This document shows, in pieces, positions 32,482-44,509 of a DNA stretch of 64,000 bases. The notes beneath the pieces are model-generated. The model did no database searches. It was not told the DNA's origin and was given only the letters and a program-made list of their open reading frames with translations. This DNA comes from Leucocoprinus leucothites (Eukaryota; Basidiomycota; Agaricomycetes; Agaricales; Agaricaceae): contig JAACJO010000005.1 of NCBI GenBank assembly GCA_013368445.1, forward strand, positions 310,001 to 374,000. Direction: 5' to 3'. Position 1 is the first letter of the stretch, and each line of letters begins with the position of its first letter. The position numbers and the translations under genes are program-made.

Positions 32482-33885
32482 TCACTCCAGCGCCTGCCTG
32501 TGGGCGGGTAAGGAGGTCGGCCGTTCGGAATCACCAGTAGAGCGTCGCCTCTGAAGTGTCTTCCGAGGCCCTCGCGTTGGTCCTCCTGTCGAAGACCCGA
32601 TCTTTGCAAAATCGAAAAGCCTCTGAAAAAAGGGCTTTTTTGGACTTGGGCCTGGGCTCTTGGTAGCCGACGTGGCCGTGTGGATCGACTCCCCTGGACT
32701 TGGTGCCTAACAGGCCTATGCTCAATATAAACCAACGGGGAATGGATAGAAACGACATACGATAACGTGCACCTTTTGGCCTTCGGTGGGAAGCACATAG
32801 TACGTACTTCCAGAGCCGACACTGCCTGCATCAGACCCCTGGCCATCTTCCGACCTCGGAACTTTGTGCACCCTTCCGGGCCCTAACGATCGGGTTCTGT
32901 CCCGCCTTCCCCTTTCCTCATAATTGCTCGGAGCCATGGGTGTGGGGTAGGGGCCACCTTGAATAGGCACGGGGGCGGAATGACTATAGATCATTCCATT
33001 TGGGCCTCTCTGTGGTGGGTGGTACAATATGGCAGGAGGAGTATAATGTGGCGCACGACCGTGATGAGGAGCGTAGACAATGGCAGGTGGAACTTTGTGG
33101 CTCGAGTTCCCGCGAGAGTGCTTCGTAGAACTACTGGACGAGTGAACGTGAAGTCCATGCCAGGGTGCTGGCCCCGCCTGAGGATTCATTTGTGGTGCAG
33201 CATGAGAGTGATGGCTACCTGGAGGTGGGTAAGCAATTGGTCTGGAATGGGAAGAGGCAGCGGGTAAATCTTCTCTGGGGAAGTGTGGATCGGCCCGGGA
33301 AAGGGACTTTGAACGGGAATGATGAGACCTTTGCCGATGAGAGGAAGATACGGCAGCGGAACGAGGTGGTAGTGGGCTTGGGGCGGGTCTTTGTGAAGGA
33401 AGGACGCGAATTTCTTCTGGTGACCCAGCGTCGGCTCCAATGGGTTCGGGGTGTGGGTTGTGGGAAGCATGCCGTTGGTTGGATTTATGAGAAGGATGGA
33501 TGGGAATGGGTGAGGACGAGTGTGGATGAAGGTGGGTAGCTGTCGTTGTGTGAGAACGTTGATGACCTGGTGGGCGGTAGGGAGGACCACTTGGAGACCC
33601 ACGAGTGTTGTGTGCATGTCTGCGTGAAGAGAGACTGGTGTACGGTATGGGGATGTCTGGTCGGCCGTCATTGTACCTTAGGACCATCTTCGGTGGTAAC
33701 GAGTGAGAGCTACCTGCGTCGGACGGGGGAGAGGAGGGTATGAATCCTTCGATTTCTGTCAGAGGTATCGAAGGCGAGCAAAACCTATCGGGATCAGATG
33801 AATGCGTCTGTACCCAGCGTGCACAGCGTTCGCGAGAGGTCATATACTCTTCGTAGACTTGAGGAGACGCCATGTACTCGGTCAT
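32482..33885 (-). CDS. Conserved low-complexity protein, function unknown
   Basis: Exons 33885-32761 and 32706-32482, 449 residues. The start MTEYMASPQVYEEYMTSRER is chosen because it opens the first conserved-looking segment; the frame is open 45 codons further upstream with another ATG-like start. The middle is rich in His, Ser and Pro. The C-terminal part looks constrained: GSTYYVLPTEGQKVHVI runs to the intron, then KKPFFQRLFDFAKIG and a basic TLQRRRSTG. I recall similar C-terminal blocks in uncharacterised Agaricomycete proteins, but no domain name is claimed. The intron 32707-32760 (GTATGT..GTTAG) is 54 nt. Confidence 0.65.
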
Positions 33886-36800
33886 GTTGTGAGACGGCTG
33901 GTGTTGAAATGGTCGTGCTACGTATGTCCTCGTGCGCAAGAAAATTTCTTGGTGATAACCGAGAAGTAAGTTGGACCAGGGAAGAGAGACCAGAGGAAAA
34001 CAAAATCCTGGGAGCGACAACAGCTTTATAGTGACAGTGTTGCCGAGTCCACAAAGCCGGAGCTGTTACGGGGTTTAGCCTTCTCTGGAGGAGGAAAGTC
34101 TGAATTAAGAAGGCGCATTTGCCGGAAATCTGCAAGTGTAAAAGGGGTCGCCTAGATTATCGCCTATAATTGTAGGACAAGATCAGAACGTGGACTGCCT
34201 CGAGGCCGGCGCCATCATCGCCAGTCCAACTTAGTCAGGTATTCTCACCGACCTTTTGCTCAACTAAAGTCATGAGCGGCCGAGTTCGGTATACCCTATA
34301 CCCACAGATTCCGTTATTCCTGGTGCATGCGTTCTTCTCTATCACTGGCATTGTCAGGGATACAGACCTGAGTGTAAGATCTGTCATACTAAGCAAGGGT
34401 CAGTCAACATTGTACTGGGGACACCGTCAATCATCTCCTTCAGCTGCTTCGATGATTAAACTCTGAACAAGCACATTTCTGTTCTTCTCTCCAGCTGTGA
34501 GGCTTACAAGAGACGCTTGAACAATTCTTCTCCTCAATATGATGTCATTGGCAGTGCAAAGAGAACAAATGGAGATCCTGCAACGCATAGCTGCCAGCTG
34601 TGGTATCATCAATTGCCGCTCTGGGTTTTTGAAGGACCACAGCGTGATGAGCTCCTTCGGGCCTGCTCATTACTGTGTAGGCGTTAAATGGGCTCACCAA
34701 GTGCGGAACAGTCATCTAAAGCACCTTCACGCTCAACATCGGGCGACCACAGGCCCCGCCTCCGGCCGAACACCTCCAATTACATACAAGAAGTCTTAAA
34801 GAAGCAATTTCTGAGAAAAGACTAGAATATATGAACTGCCAGCACACTTAATTCCACACTCTCCTTCAAGTAGCACGCACTCTTTGTCAGAAAAGGTTCC
34901 GTCAACAGAAGATCCTATGAGAGCGGTCCTGACGACACCTGATCTGGGAATCAGCGTGGGTCGCCCGTTCTGTCTGTTGGTTGGAGGAGATATCAATTCA
35001 ACACTGTTCTCAACCGTGGTGAAATGAACGCGAGAACTTCATTTCACTGATTTGACTCACTATAACCCCGAGATCGCATGTCATCTATTCCCAGGTCAAC
35101 GAATACCCTAGTCGCGTGGAGATCGCAGCTGCCAATAGAGGCAGTGAGGTAAGAAAGAGACCCCTAAGTGGTAGGAGATCCAGGATTATTAACTTTGATG
35201 ATGAGATAGAAACCTTATCTCGAAGAATATCCATCTTAAGAGGGTAGGTGGTTGTGCGGTCCGTTAAGTATCGTTATCGCCCGAGGGATAAGATATGAAT
35301 ACTGCATTGCACCGCAGCCGCCCTTCTCGACACCTGCCCAAACACGAGAGGGGAGCCTGTGGCACTGGTAGTGCAGGTTGGCCTCTTCCTTGTCTCCTTT
35401 CGAAGTGCTACCTCGGACTTACTTGGCACAAAGTATCTCCGCGGTCAAAGAGTTGAAAAATAGTCTACCTTGAGGCAACTTCTCTGAGAGCATGAGAGTG
35501 TTGTCAATTTCTGCCGACTCCCGTCGCCGGCGTTCCGTTCAATGCGAGTCGATTGTCAAGTGAGTGTATAAAAAAAATTCAGTACTCCCCATAGAAACTG
35601 TTCACCATAAATTATTACCAAGAAGCGAGCCACGACTTGACTCCTGAATAGGCTGTAGAGCTACTTAAGTTCTCGTTAAACGAGTAAATAATCATGGGGA
35701 ACCTGAAGGAGGTACTAGGTGCTCAGATAATGTCTATCAATGTCACGCAGTGGGGGGAACAAGAATAGAAGAGGGTGGCTTGCAACGATAACCGCACTCC
35801 GGTCCGGCCGAAGCTGACCTACAAGTTTAGATGGAAATCGACACGAGTAGAGCTTCTCCGTGACCAAGGTCTAGTCTGATTAAGGCTTGCAGTCATCGAC
35901 ACGGGAAACAAGCGAAGAGGTAGATGAGAAGCCTTATAGTCAAAATAGCCTTGCCAAGAGGTTTCTTTTGCAGAAGTGAGGTCTAGTCAAGCTCCGGTTT
36001 TAGCATCAACGGCGAGTTGCCCAAGTTTTGATCGGATTGGAAGGCAGAGGTTGGAACGATTAGGCAGAGGAAAAGGAAAATAGATGCCATATGGCGCCCA
36101 GTGGCGGAGGCTTGAATGGTGACGTTAGACTTGTTGGTGGCTGATCACAGAATAATTAATCAAGAGTAAACAAGGACAAGCGTTCACTAGCACTGATGAT
36201 CTCACCAACCACGAACAGGATCAACGGATCAATGTATTGTCCCCTAAGTATTTCCCTCGCACTCAGCCACTACCCTCAAAACCTGGGCCCGACTTGCTGT
36301 TTCAGTAACCCGTCCATGAGGAATTAGAACACATTCATAGCAGTGAGTGACCAATTTACGGGGGCATCCGAGTCATACCGTGACGAGTCGTCAGGCCGTG
36401 GAGTAACATGCCCCCGCCACTCAGCTTCAAATTGGTCCGATCTTGCAGTGCGTCAGTTGAGCATTCTTTGAGAGCTCGCCCTCTATAACTAACTATTCAA
36501 ACTCATATCAAGGTTCTTTTTCTTTCAATTCGAGTGATATCTGTGTCCTGATCTGACAGGCTGGGCAGAAAACGTATACTTAATCCTGACTTGTGGATTT
36601 ACACAATGTCTCAGTGGGCAATACGGTCGTTCCCAGGGGAGGGTTAACATATTCTCCGTGCTACCCAAAAACTCCAGATTGAGCCCGATAAAACCTCTAT
36701 CTGGGGCAAGGGACGCGAAGAAGGTATTGAAAGTCCAGGTGTCCGGGCCAGAATTACCAAGCATCGACATACACGGGTGTGGACGCATGACCACATAATT

Positions 36801-37800
36801 CCCTTCTTCATAAGATTCCTGCATATTTCGCACACTTGAAGTATCAAAAGCGAGGAGGGAAGTATTCCCAAGCGAAACGAACAAGCTCCCTTCTCTCCGA
36901 CTCGTCACCTATTATTCTCGAAAATATACCAGAATCACAGCTCATAAATCTGACCGTAGGGAGAATATCTCGTCTCTGGTTCTCCACAGGAAGAATTTCT
37001 TCCATAATCGCTATCAACACGGTCCATTTGGCGAGCTCTTGGTTCCGGTTACTTCCTCTGAACTAGTCGAAATGCCACCCACCGTCGGAACACTCGAGCG
37101 GAAACTTATAAAGGCCCTTGGTCTGAATATTTACGGCGCTTCCTCCATAACGAGATCACCTATGACCTGAAATTGTCATACTGCATAATTTAGCTAATTG
37201 TAAACCTCTTCGCGGGTATGCCATGCGGAAACGATGCATCAAGCTGTTCGGCGGTCTAGCAATCGATAACATAGCCGATTTTCGAAGATTCATTTCGCGT
37301 ACGCACAAGCATTCGCTGTGAATACGAAATTGAATTTGATTTCTGATGGAAATAAGAACGTCGGTGATAGATGACAGAGAACCAAATAGCTTGGGCTTGG
37401 TTCTTGGAGGGCACTTCAACATTTTCGGTAAGAAGCAACAAACGCCAGAATCGATGAATGTGGGTCATACTCCGTCTCAGGACTAGCGATTTATCGTTCT
37501 GGTACGGCCTCAAGAGCATCGAAATTTAGTTTGGCGGAGGTTCAGAGCGAATATTTACCAGCCCAGTTGGCGCCTTTCGTAACGGACCTCAATATCATCC
37601 CACAAGCGCCACAATCACCATCACCGAGATAAATATGGCAATAACACTCATGGTGTTGATTACAAACCTCATTTGCCTTGCTTATCCGCTACGCTGAGGT
37701 ATGTATTCTTTCCCTCTTATACAATCAGATATCAAGTACTTAATAATTCCTGTATTAGATTGATTTCCCACCTACTGCCACACTCGGGTGATAATACAGG
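33886..37800. other. Long region without a confident gene
   Basis: About 3.9 kb with only short, unsupported open frames on both strands. Minus-strand fragments at 36525-36908 (including DTWTFNTFFASLAPDRGFI) and 37156-37519 have some coding character but could not be joined into a gene or assigned to a family. No terminal repeats, transposase or reverse transcriptase motifs and no tRNA were seen. Confidence 0.4.
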
Positions 37801-39232
37801 ATGCCCCTCAACTCCCTTGATCTAGCGCGCGCTCGATGGTTCGGCAGCGACTCACCCAAACATATCAGATTCTCCGCACACGGTTCCTCTGTTGTCACCT
37901 GTCTCCTCTTCTTTCACAACCGTATCATTTCCGCATCCGACGACCACTCTATCCATATCTACTCCCCCTTCACCGGCGAACTCATCCATTCTCTTGAAGG
38001 ACACGAAGGTGGTGTATGGGCACTTGCCGCGTCCCAAGATACGCTCGTTTCCGGGTCGACAGACCGGACAGTCCGGATATGGGATTTGAAGAATGGGAGA
38101 TGCACGCATGTGTTCGGCGGACATACAAGTACGGTTAGGTGCTTGGCCATTGTGAAGCCAGAAATGGTTGATATGCCTGTCGTTGGTGGGAAGGAGGGAG
38201 AGACGAAGAAGGAGAGGTGGCCAAAGAGACCGTTGATTGTGACTGGTAGTAGAGATCATTCCTTGAGAGTGTGGAAGTTGCCCAAGCCTAGTGAGCCGGA
38301 GTACAAGGCAGACAACGGGGATCCTGTTTGTGTTTTACTTCATTCTCTGATCATTGGTGACTGATACCTTGCTAGGACGCTGGGGACAATCCATACCATT
38401 GTTTACATCTGTCAGATCACGATCATGCTGTACGAGCATTAGCTGCCCGCGGTCGAACACTCGTTTCGGGTAGCTACGATTGTACAGTACGTATATGGGA
38501 TATCATCACCGGTGAACAGAAATGGGTTCTTGTCGGCCACACCCAAAAAGGTTCGTCCTGCACTTCTTACCCCTATACTCACGACCTAACCCTTCCCTTC
38601 CATTAGTATACAGCGTCCTCCTCGACGTCAGCCGCAAACAAGCTTGCTCCGGCTCTATGGACGGCATAGTCCGGATCTGGTCCCTTACTACAGGAACCTG
38701 CCTGCACACTCTTACCGGGCACACCTCGCTCGTAGGCCTCCTCGGTCTCTCCCCCTCGTACCTTGTCAGCGCAGCCGCCGACTCGACACTCCGAATCTGG
38801 GACCCCTCGACTGGGGAACTCAAACACACCCTTACGCACACAGGTGCGATAACCTGTTTCCAGCACGACGAATACAAAGTCCTCTCTGGGTCAGACGGGA
38901 ATTTGAAGATGTGGAATGTAGAAGATGGGACGTTAGTAAGGGATTTGTTAACGGGGATTACGGGGGTTTGGCAGGTTGTGTTTGAAGGACGATGGTGTGT
39001 TGCTGCGAGTAATAGGAATGATAGTACCGTGCTGGATGTTTGGGATTTTGGGAGGGAGGAGGATGAGGGGTGGACTGAAGGTTCGTCGAGTGGGGTTGAT
39101 AGCGACGAGGATGGTAATGACGAGAATACTGGGGATGGTGAAGTTCGTGCACAAGAAATAGAGAGAGAGGAAAAACATGTAGTCCAAGATGATCAACCGA
39201 TTCCGAAGGGTTTTGTCAATATCGCCCTTTGA
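37801..39232 (+). CDS. Truncated Cdc4-like WD40 protein lacking the F-box
   Basis: Exons 37801-38325, 38376-38550 and 38607-39232, 441 residues, frame intact. It is a close inverted paralogue of the F-box/WD40 gene at 46332-49886, sharing both introns at the same positions and phases. It starts just before the propeller (ARWFGSDSPKHIRF) and carries the WD40 repeats, e.g. RIISASDDHSIHIYSPFTGE, TLVSGSTDRTVRIWDLKNGR and YLVSAAADSTLRIWDPSTGE. The whole N-terminal region with the F-box is absent and the acidic C-terminal tail is cut to about 50 residues. One residue is lost relative to the parent (LTHTGAI against LAAHTGAI). Without an F-box it cannot bind Skp1 in the usual way. It could bind the same substrates as a competitor, or be a decaying copy. 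Confidence 0.75.
37830..39070 (+). repeat. Inverted duplicate of the F-box/WD40 propeller region (copy B)
   Basis: This segment matches the reverse complement of roughly 47450-48710, with exons highly similar and introns alignable but diverged. Boundaries are approximate. Confidence 0.75.
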
Positions 39233-39866
39233 GAGAGATATACTCAGGGCGATTGGAGGCTGGGAAGTACAGTGACCTCGACAAGGGGCAGTGGCAGCAT
39301 CAGCGTTGGTGTTAGTACTGATGCCGTCCCTGGTATGAGCATAATTGCCGGTAGTAAACAAGAATTAATGGATAGCATAGGGAAGCAGAAAATGGAAGTC
39401 AGTTCGTGAGTTAAATAATCAAGATGTAACTGAGGGTCTTACCATAGAAAACATGACTTGAACGAATATATATGGGCACGATTTAGAAGAATGGACGCAG
39501 CATCAACGTCCGCTACAGAAGTAAGTTCAAGGTCGAGGTCGAATATCAGTGCTTTCAAGTTTCTAGTATAGAAATGGCAAGGGCAGAGAAAATAGCGGGG
39601 GGAATAAGTGCTACTGACGATGTCCTCGCATCAAGAATCCAGTATACGCCAACCAAAGTGGGGAAGATGATAATTACACGGGTAAACGGGTGAAAACCTT
39701 GACAAGTAGGCTGGCTGATATAGTCTAGTAACTGGTCTGATTTTTGCGGTCAGCCATATCGACGTTGATGACTATTGTTTGGCCCCGCCTGGGCAAGCGC
39801 AAGGAATCAGTGCGGGTTGTTTCGGCGCTTGTCACCCATGCTATAGCATTTCTCCGTCGTCTTATC
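39233..39866. other. Intergenic region
   Basis: The open frame of NACHT gene 2 extends upstream to 39744 with an earlier ATG. Otherwise no feature recognised. Confidence 0.4.
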
Positions 39867-42135
39867 ATGTCCTCGCCGAAGGGGTTCGGTGAACAACAAA
39901 AGTCATTTGATGGCGATTCTCGTAGCAGCGATGCGATCAGCATACTCGATTCAAGTTTAGAATCAGGTCGGTTTAATACAGGACATATGCAAAGGTCGTT
40001 TATGATTTATATCATATACGTACTATAGGTACATCTGTCTTTACCAATGCGCACCATTTTACTATCGGCACTGCATACCTGGTTGACAATAGTAGCGGTG
40101 GTGCAAAAATGCACACGGAGGAAGAAAGGCGCGCCGAGGAGAAAAAGCAGGCCAAAGGTACAGCTTTGGCTTTGTCTCAAGGACTGCTTCACTAGGGTGG
40201 CTCACGGTACGGCTAGCTCTAAAAAATCTCGCAGCAAATGGGATGCCGAGTGCAATGCTTGATTCCAAAGAGCGCGTATTGGCTCCGAGATGTAATGAAG
40301 ACACTCGCCAACAACTTAGAATTGAAACTGCCAAGTGGGAGGAACATCAACGGGATGAGCGCCGCTTACTTTGGATTTCGGGTCCAGTCGGAGTCGGCAA
40401 GTCAGCTCTCGCCCAGACAGTTGCAGAAGACTTCAAAGCGAAAGGGCTTTTAGGCGCTGCCTTTTTCTTCTCTCAGCCAAACGATTGCAGAGATCCTGAT
40501 GTGGTCATTCCAACAATCGCTTACGAGCTTGCTTTAATTCTTCCTGGCTACTTGGGCATTGTTACCAGGGTATTAGCCAATGACCCTCTCCTTTTCGACA
40601 AAAGCCACCGCCGTCAATTTAATGATCTCATCGTCACGCCCATCCGCACTCTCATAGCTAAACAACAATACATAGCACCACGATCTCTCGTGATCATCCT
40701 TGATGGACCGGATGAACGCAAGGATCATACGGCCCAACGCGAGTTTGTGGAGATGATTGGTCAACATGCTCGTTCTGAAGTCGACTCAAGAATTCTTTGG
40801 ATAATCTGCAGCCGTCCGGAGCCCAATCTTAAAGTCGCTTTCTCAAGTGCAGACTGCAAAGCGACGTGCCTCCAATGGTCGCTAGATATTGACGATGAAG
40901 AAGCGCGAAAAGATGCTATACGCATTCTTCAAATAGGTTTTGCGAACCTGCGAAACGAGTACCCCGACCAACTCTCGGAAGACTGGCCTACCGAGAGTCA
41001 AATTCGGTATATTGCCGATCGGGCGTCAGGTCACCTGGGTTATGTATCGTTCTTAATTCGTTTCATTGGGGACAAGCACTATGAGGATCCATCTGGACAG
41101 CTGGAAGTTTCCCTTCGGTCCCTTGAGGGCACTAGTGACCCGGAAAACCCCAATCCCCTCCACATGCTCGACTCACTATACACTCATATTCTCCTGAGCA
41201 TTCCTGAGCCAGTTCTCCTCACTACTCTCCGCATCCTTGGCGTGTTCATCTTATACGGCAATACCACACTCACTGCTCTTCTCCTGGCAAACTTTCTAGA
41301 CCTGGATCGAGCCACCTTCTATCGAGCGCTCCTTCGCTTACATTCCGTCCTCTATGTCCCACCTGCTCCTGAGGCCGGCAATAAGTGCCTTCAGGTATAT
41401 CATGCCTCTTTCTCCGACTACTTAAGGGATCCGGTCCGTTCTGGTCGGTTTGTCATCAACGAAGGTGCTGTGCACCTAGATGTTGCAGTACAGGGTCTTC
41501 GTTGGCTGAATTACTGTGGGAAGAGAAAAGGTGATGTTACAGATCCTAAGAGTCATTGGTTTACGATAATACCAACTGACCTCCTCCTCAGATCATCGAT
41601 CATTGCCAAAGCCTAAATGGATTGTGTCTCACGCCGACAAAGACACCGTCATTGAATCCCTGTGCACATTTGCATTCACGCCTTGCTGGAGAGCTTGTGT
41701 TCAGGTTCCCGAGCAGTCGTTGGCACCATTGATAGCAGCGCTAAGAATTTTTGACTTTGACATATATTATATCCGACCGAGGGCTGACTCTGAGGCCTTC
41801 GTGGATTTCATTCGGTGGCTATTTTCATTGGTACGTTTTAGGTGTACCTGGAAGATTCCCTCCTCACACTTTGTGCGCCTTAATAGGGCGCTGACCACCC
41901 GTGCCTTGCTACTGTGGACGCCTGGACAACTGGCAGCGGGGCTATAGACATGGAAGGAAAGACCGGAATCTACCATCACAATGCAGATCCTCACAGGTTT
42001 GTGGTGTCCTTGATCAAGGATGCGACCCCTGCAGAGAGGTACAGGATCCTCCTTCGACTTGGAACCGATCCAGCTGCAGTTTTCTGGTTTACCGTTAGCA
42101 AGATAGGTTACAGCTATTTTGTAGACGTTTTGTAA
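39867..42135 (+). CDS. NACHT-domain STAND NTPase 2
   Basis: Exons 39867-39966, 40029-40157, 40196-41530, 41592-41830 and 41887-42135, phase-consistent, 683 residues. An in-frame ATG at 39744 could add 41 residues. The N-terminal motif NAHHFTIGTAYLVDN is followed by a charged helix, then SKERVLAPRCNEDTRQQ and the NACHT domain: Walker A ISGPVGVGKSALAQT, Walker B LVIILDGPDERKD and IICSRPEPNL. Walker B departs from the usual DGLDEC: Leu is Pro and the final Cys is Arg. VYHASFSDYLRD marks the end of the winged-helix region. The C terminus has no recognisable repeats. The 38-nt intron at 40158-40195 is unusually short and makes that junction less sure. Role by family: non-self recognition or cell-death signalling. 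Confidence 0.78.
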
Positions 42136-42560
42136 CCCCAGTTGTGCTGTATATTAATTTGTATAAATTAGACAGAACAAGAATACTGACTCTGGTGATG
42201 TTACCTTTCGCTATGCTATGAAACGGCAGGCACCGATTTCGATCGCTATAACAAGCCACAGCTACTTCTGGGGAATGATTGCGCGAGAGTCAGCTTTGAT
42301 GATCACTGCAGTCATTCGCTGGCAGCTGATGGCGGCTGCTGTCGGGCTGCCTGTTTTCACACCACCACTCGCGCTCAGGGTCTGAGGCGGCTAATAAGGT
42401 GATGGACGATAAGCCTAGTTCTCCTTCCAGCCTTAACTAGACCTATAACTTACTATTCTAGTACACACAATAAAAAGCCGAAAAAGAGACAACAAGATAT
42501 ACGAAAGATGGACTCCATATAAAATACAATATAAGGATGAGACAAATATAAATTCGTGAT
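42136..42560. other. Convergent intergenic region
   Basis: Lies between the stop codons of NACHT gene 2 and the DUF6534-type gene. No feature recognised. Confidence 0.4.
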
Positions 42561-44509
42561 TTACATAGGGTTTCTTGGAACATCATGACGCCAGTCTCGA
42601 CCCACCCTGTTCGTGGGATACCTGGCATCCAGGTCACCCTCCATAGATGACGACTCGCCATCAGCTTCTAGGTCTCTAAGAGTATCAGAAGGCCTTTTTT
42701 GTACTAATATAACGTCCCTCGATTCGTGGGACTCGACGTGAACAAAAACCTCAGGCCTTGATCGCCCTGCTGTTGGATTTTTGAATTGAGTCACCTATAA
42801 TATAGTTTCTATGAGCTCAGCTACAACCAGCAGCGAGGCACACAATTACAACTAAAACTTACTCTTGGAGGGCTCATTGACATCTTGGAAGACATAACAT
42901 CTGCGTGGAACGCAGAGACTTCGGAGTTTCCTTGGCGTGAGGTGGTCGAAACTGAATGCTTAAGCTTCCACCCTTCTCTTGAATTCAGATTACTCAGCAG
43001 GGAGTTTAAGTAGAGGTTGCTGAGGGGAGTATTGAACATTAGATGGCTAGGAAATTTGTTATTCTTTGAGCTAATATTTCACCCGTGTAGACAACGTACG
43101 TTCCTGTAGACTGGAAATTACATGTTCAGTATATAATTGTCTTTTAGAAGGAGATTTTTATGCTTACATCTCCGATGAAGACAATCATATTGGTGATTGC
43201 CACGATGGCGGTAAGTAAGCCAGTTTGTACCGTGACTATAATACATGTCCAGTGTGACGTTTAGAACAGCGACTCGACCCACACACCTCTGATCATGCGA
43301 TCTATCACCATGTCCGAATTCTTGAATCCTGTTTTGTGTGTGTGCTATTCGTTGCAGTTGATGTGAGAAGGTGAGGATAAAACGCTTATAAAATAGGAGG
43401 AGACGTACCCTGTTAAAACATATTAAGCCAACAGCAAAAGGGGAGCCGAATTAAAAACTCACAAATGCCATACGAGGCTCCCGGCGATGATGATATCTGC
43501 AGCAGCGGCGCATCCAAGCCAGGTGATGATGATGCTCTGAAGTGATTTTACCTGAGATGAAAAGTTCGCAGATATTCAACCGTTGGAACCTACACTCCAT
43601 GACTGGAACTTTTCGTAGATCGGGGTTCGAGCGACCTCCCACGTGGTAACCAGTGCACCAGCTTGTCGCCGCCTTAATGTGGAATTTTGAGGATTCGAAA
43701 GGAATAGACCTACCTACACCTGTGAAGGAGAGTGCGATCACGATTACGGTGAGGAACCATTTTTGGATTAAAGCATGAATCCTCGATACGTAGAAGAGCT
43801 GAACCATCGCTCCGACCATTCCCTTCAAGAATCCAAGATCTCAGTTGATCAACGCTAGAAACTGGTCTGCGGTCAACTCACCGTCATTACGGGCGCTAGT
43901 ATACGATGATAGAGTATCCCCGTTGAGCATAACTCTTTGAGTATTTGAGGGCCATACCTGCCATGATGGCTGTAGTATCCTGCGTCAGAGATGGTAGATC
44001 ATTCGATAGAAAATTTGTGCTTACGCCAAGTAGCGATCTTGAGATATTCCGGGTTGTCTGTGAAATACACCGTCCAGTTGATAGCTTTCGATAAATACGA
44101 AAAATCAGAACGAACCGAAATGTAAGATGACGCCATCGTAGACAAAATCCATGTTCACCACAGTGTTGAAAAGGCTAATCAGGAAGAGCACAAGAATCTA
44201 GAGGACCCTATGTAAGATGTATGAGTTAACCAGACGAACACATCTCAACTTACAAAGATCTTAATCCATAATGGGTCCCTTCTATCATCCTCAGCACAAC
44301 TGACTGCGAACGCCTAGTAACCAAGTACCTCGCACCTTTTATACGTGGTATAATAAATGTAACCCTGTGTAAGGATAATCCCACACATGAGGATGTTGAA
44401 GGCAAGCCCGATCAACACAGGGCCATAGCTGTGATAAAAAGTGAATTATGAGAATACGAAGAGTAATGGAAGGAGAATCATACACATTCTCTGCGAGCAC
44501 ACCACGCAT
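42561..44509 (-). CDS. DUF6534-type multi-pass membrane protein
   Basis: A gene of about ten short exons on the minus strand. The 5' exons are 44509-44484, 44428-44336 and 44281-44254; the last exon ends at 42561. Translated pieces are the family hallmarks in order: NVYGPVLIGLAFNILMCGI, QGYIYYTTYKRRDPLWIKIF, LVLFLISLFNTVVNMDFVYD, YFTDNPEYLKIATWP, TGMVGAMVQLFYVSRIHAL, SIIITWLGCAAAADIIIAGS, NSDMVIDRMIR and VQTGLLTAIVAITNMIVFIG, then a polar tail ending DWRHDVPRNPM. This is the seven-helix layout of a large Agaricomycete family of unknown function. Intermediate exon borders near 43560-43720 are not firm and a break there cannot be excluded. Confidence 0.75.

Noticed and set aside
32959..33539. 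Plus-strand frames opposite the His/Ser/Pro-rich gene
   Set aside because: The minus strand has a longer frame with a conserved-looking end and a good intron; the plus frames are shadows.
43610..43640. tRNA-like B box (GGGTTCGAGC)
   Set aside because: No A box, acceptor stem or anticodon arm can be folded around it; it lies within the membrane protein gene.
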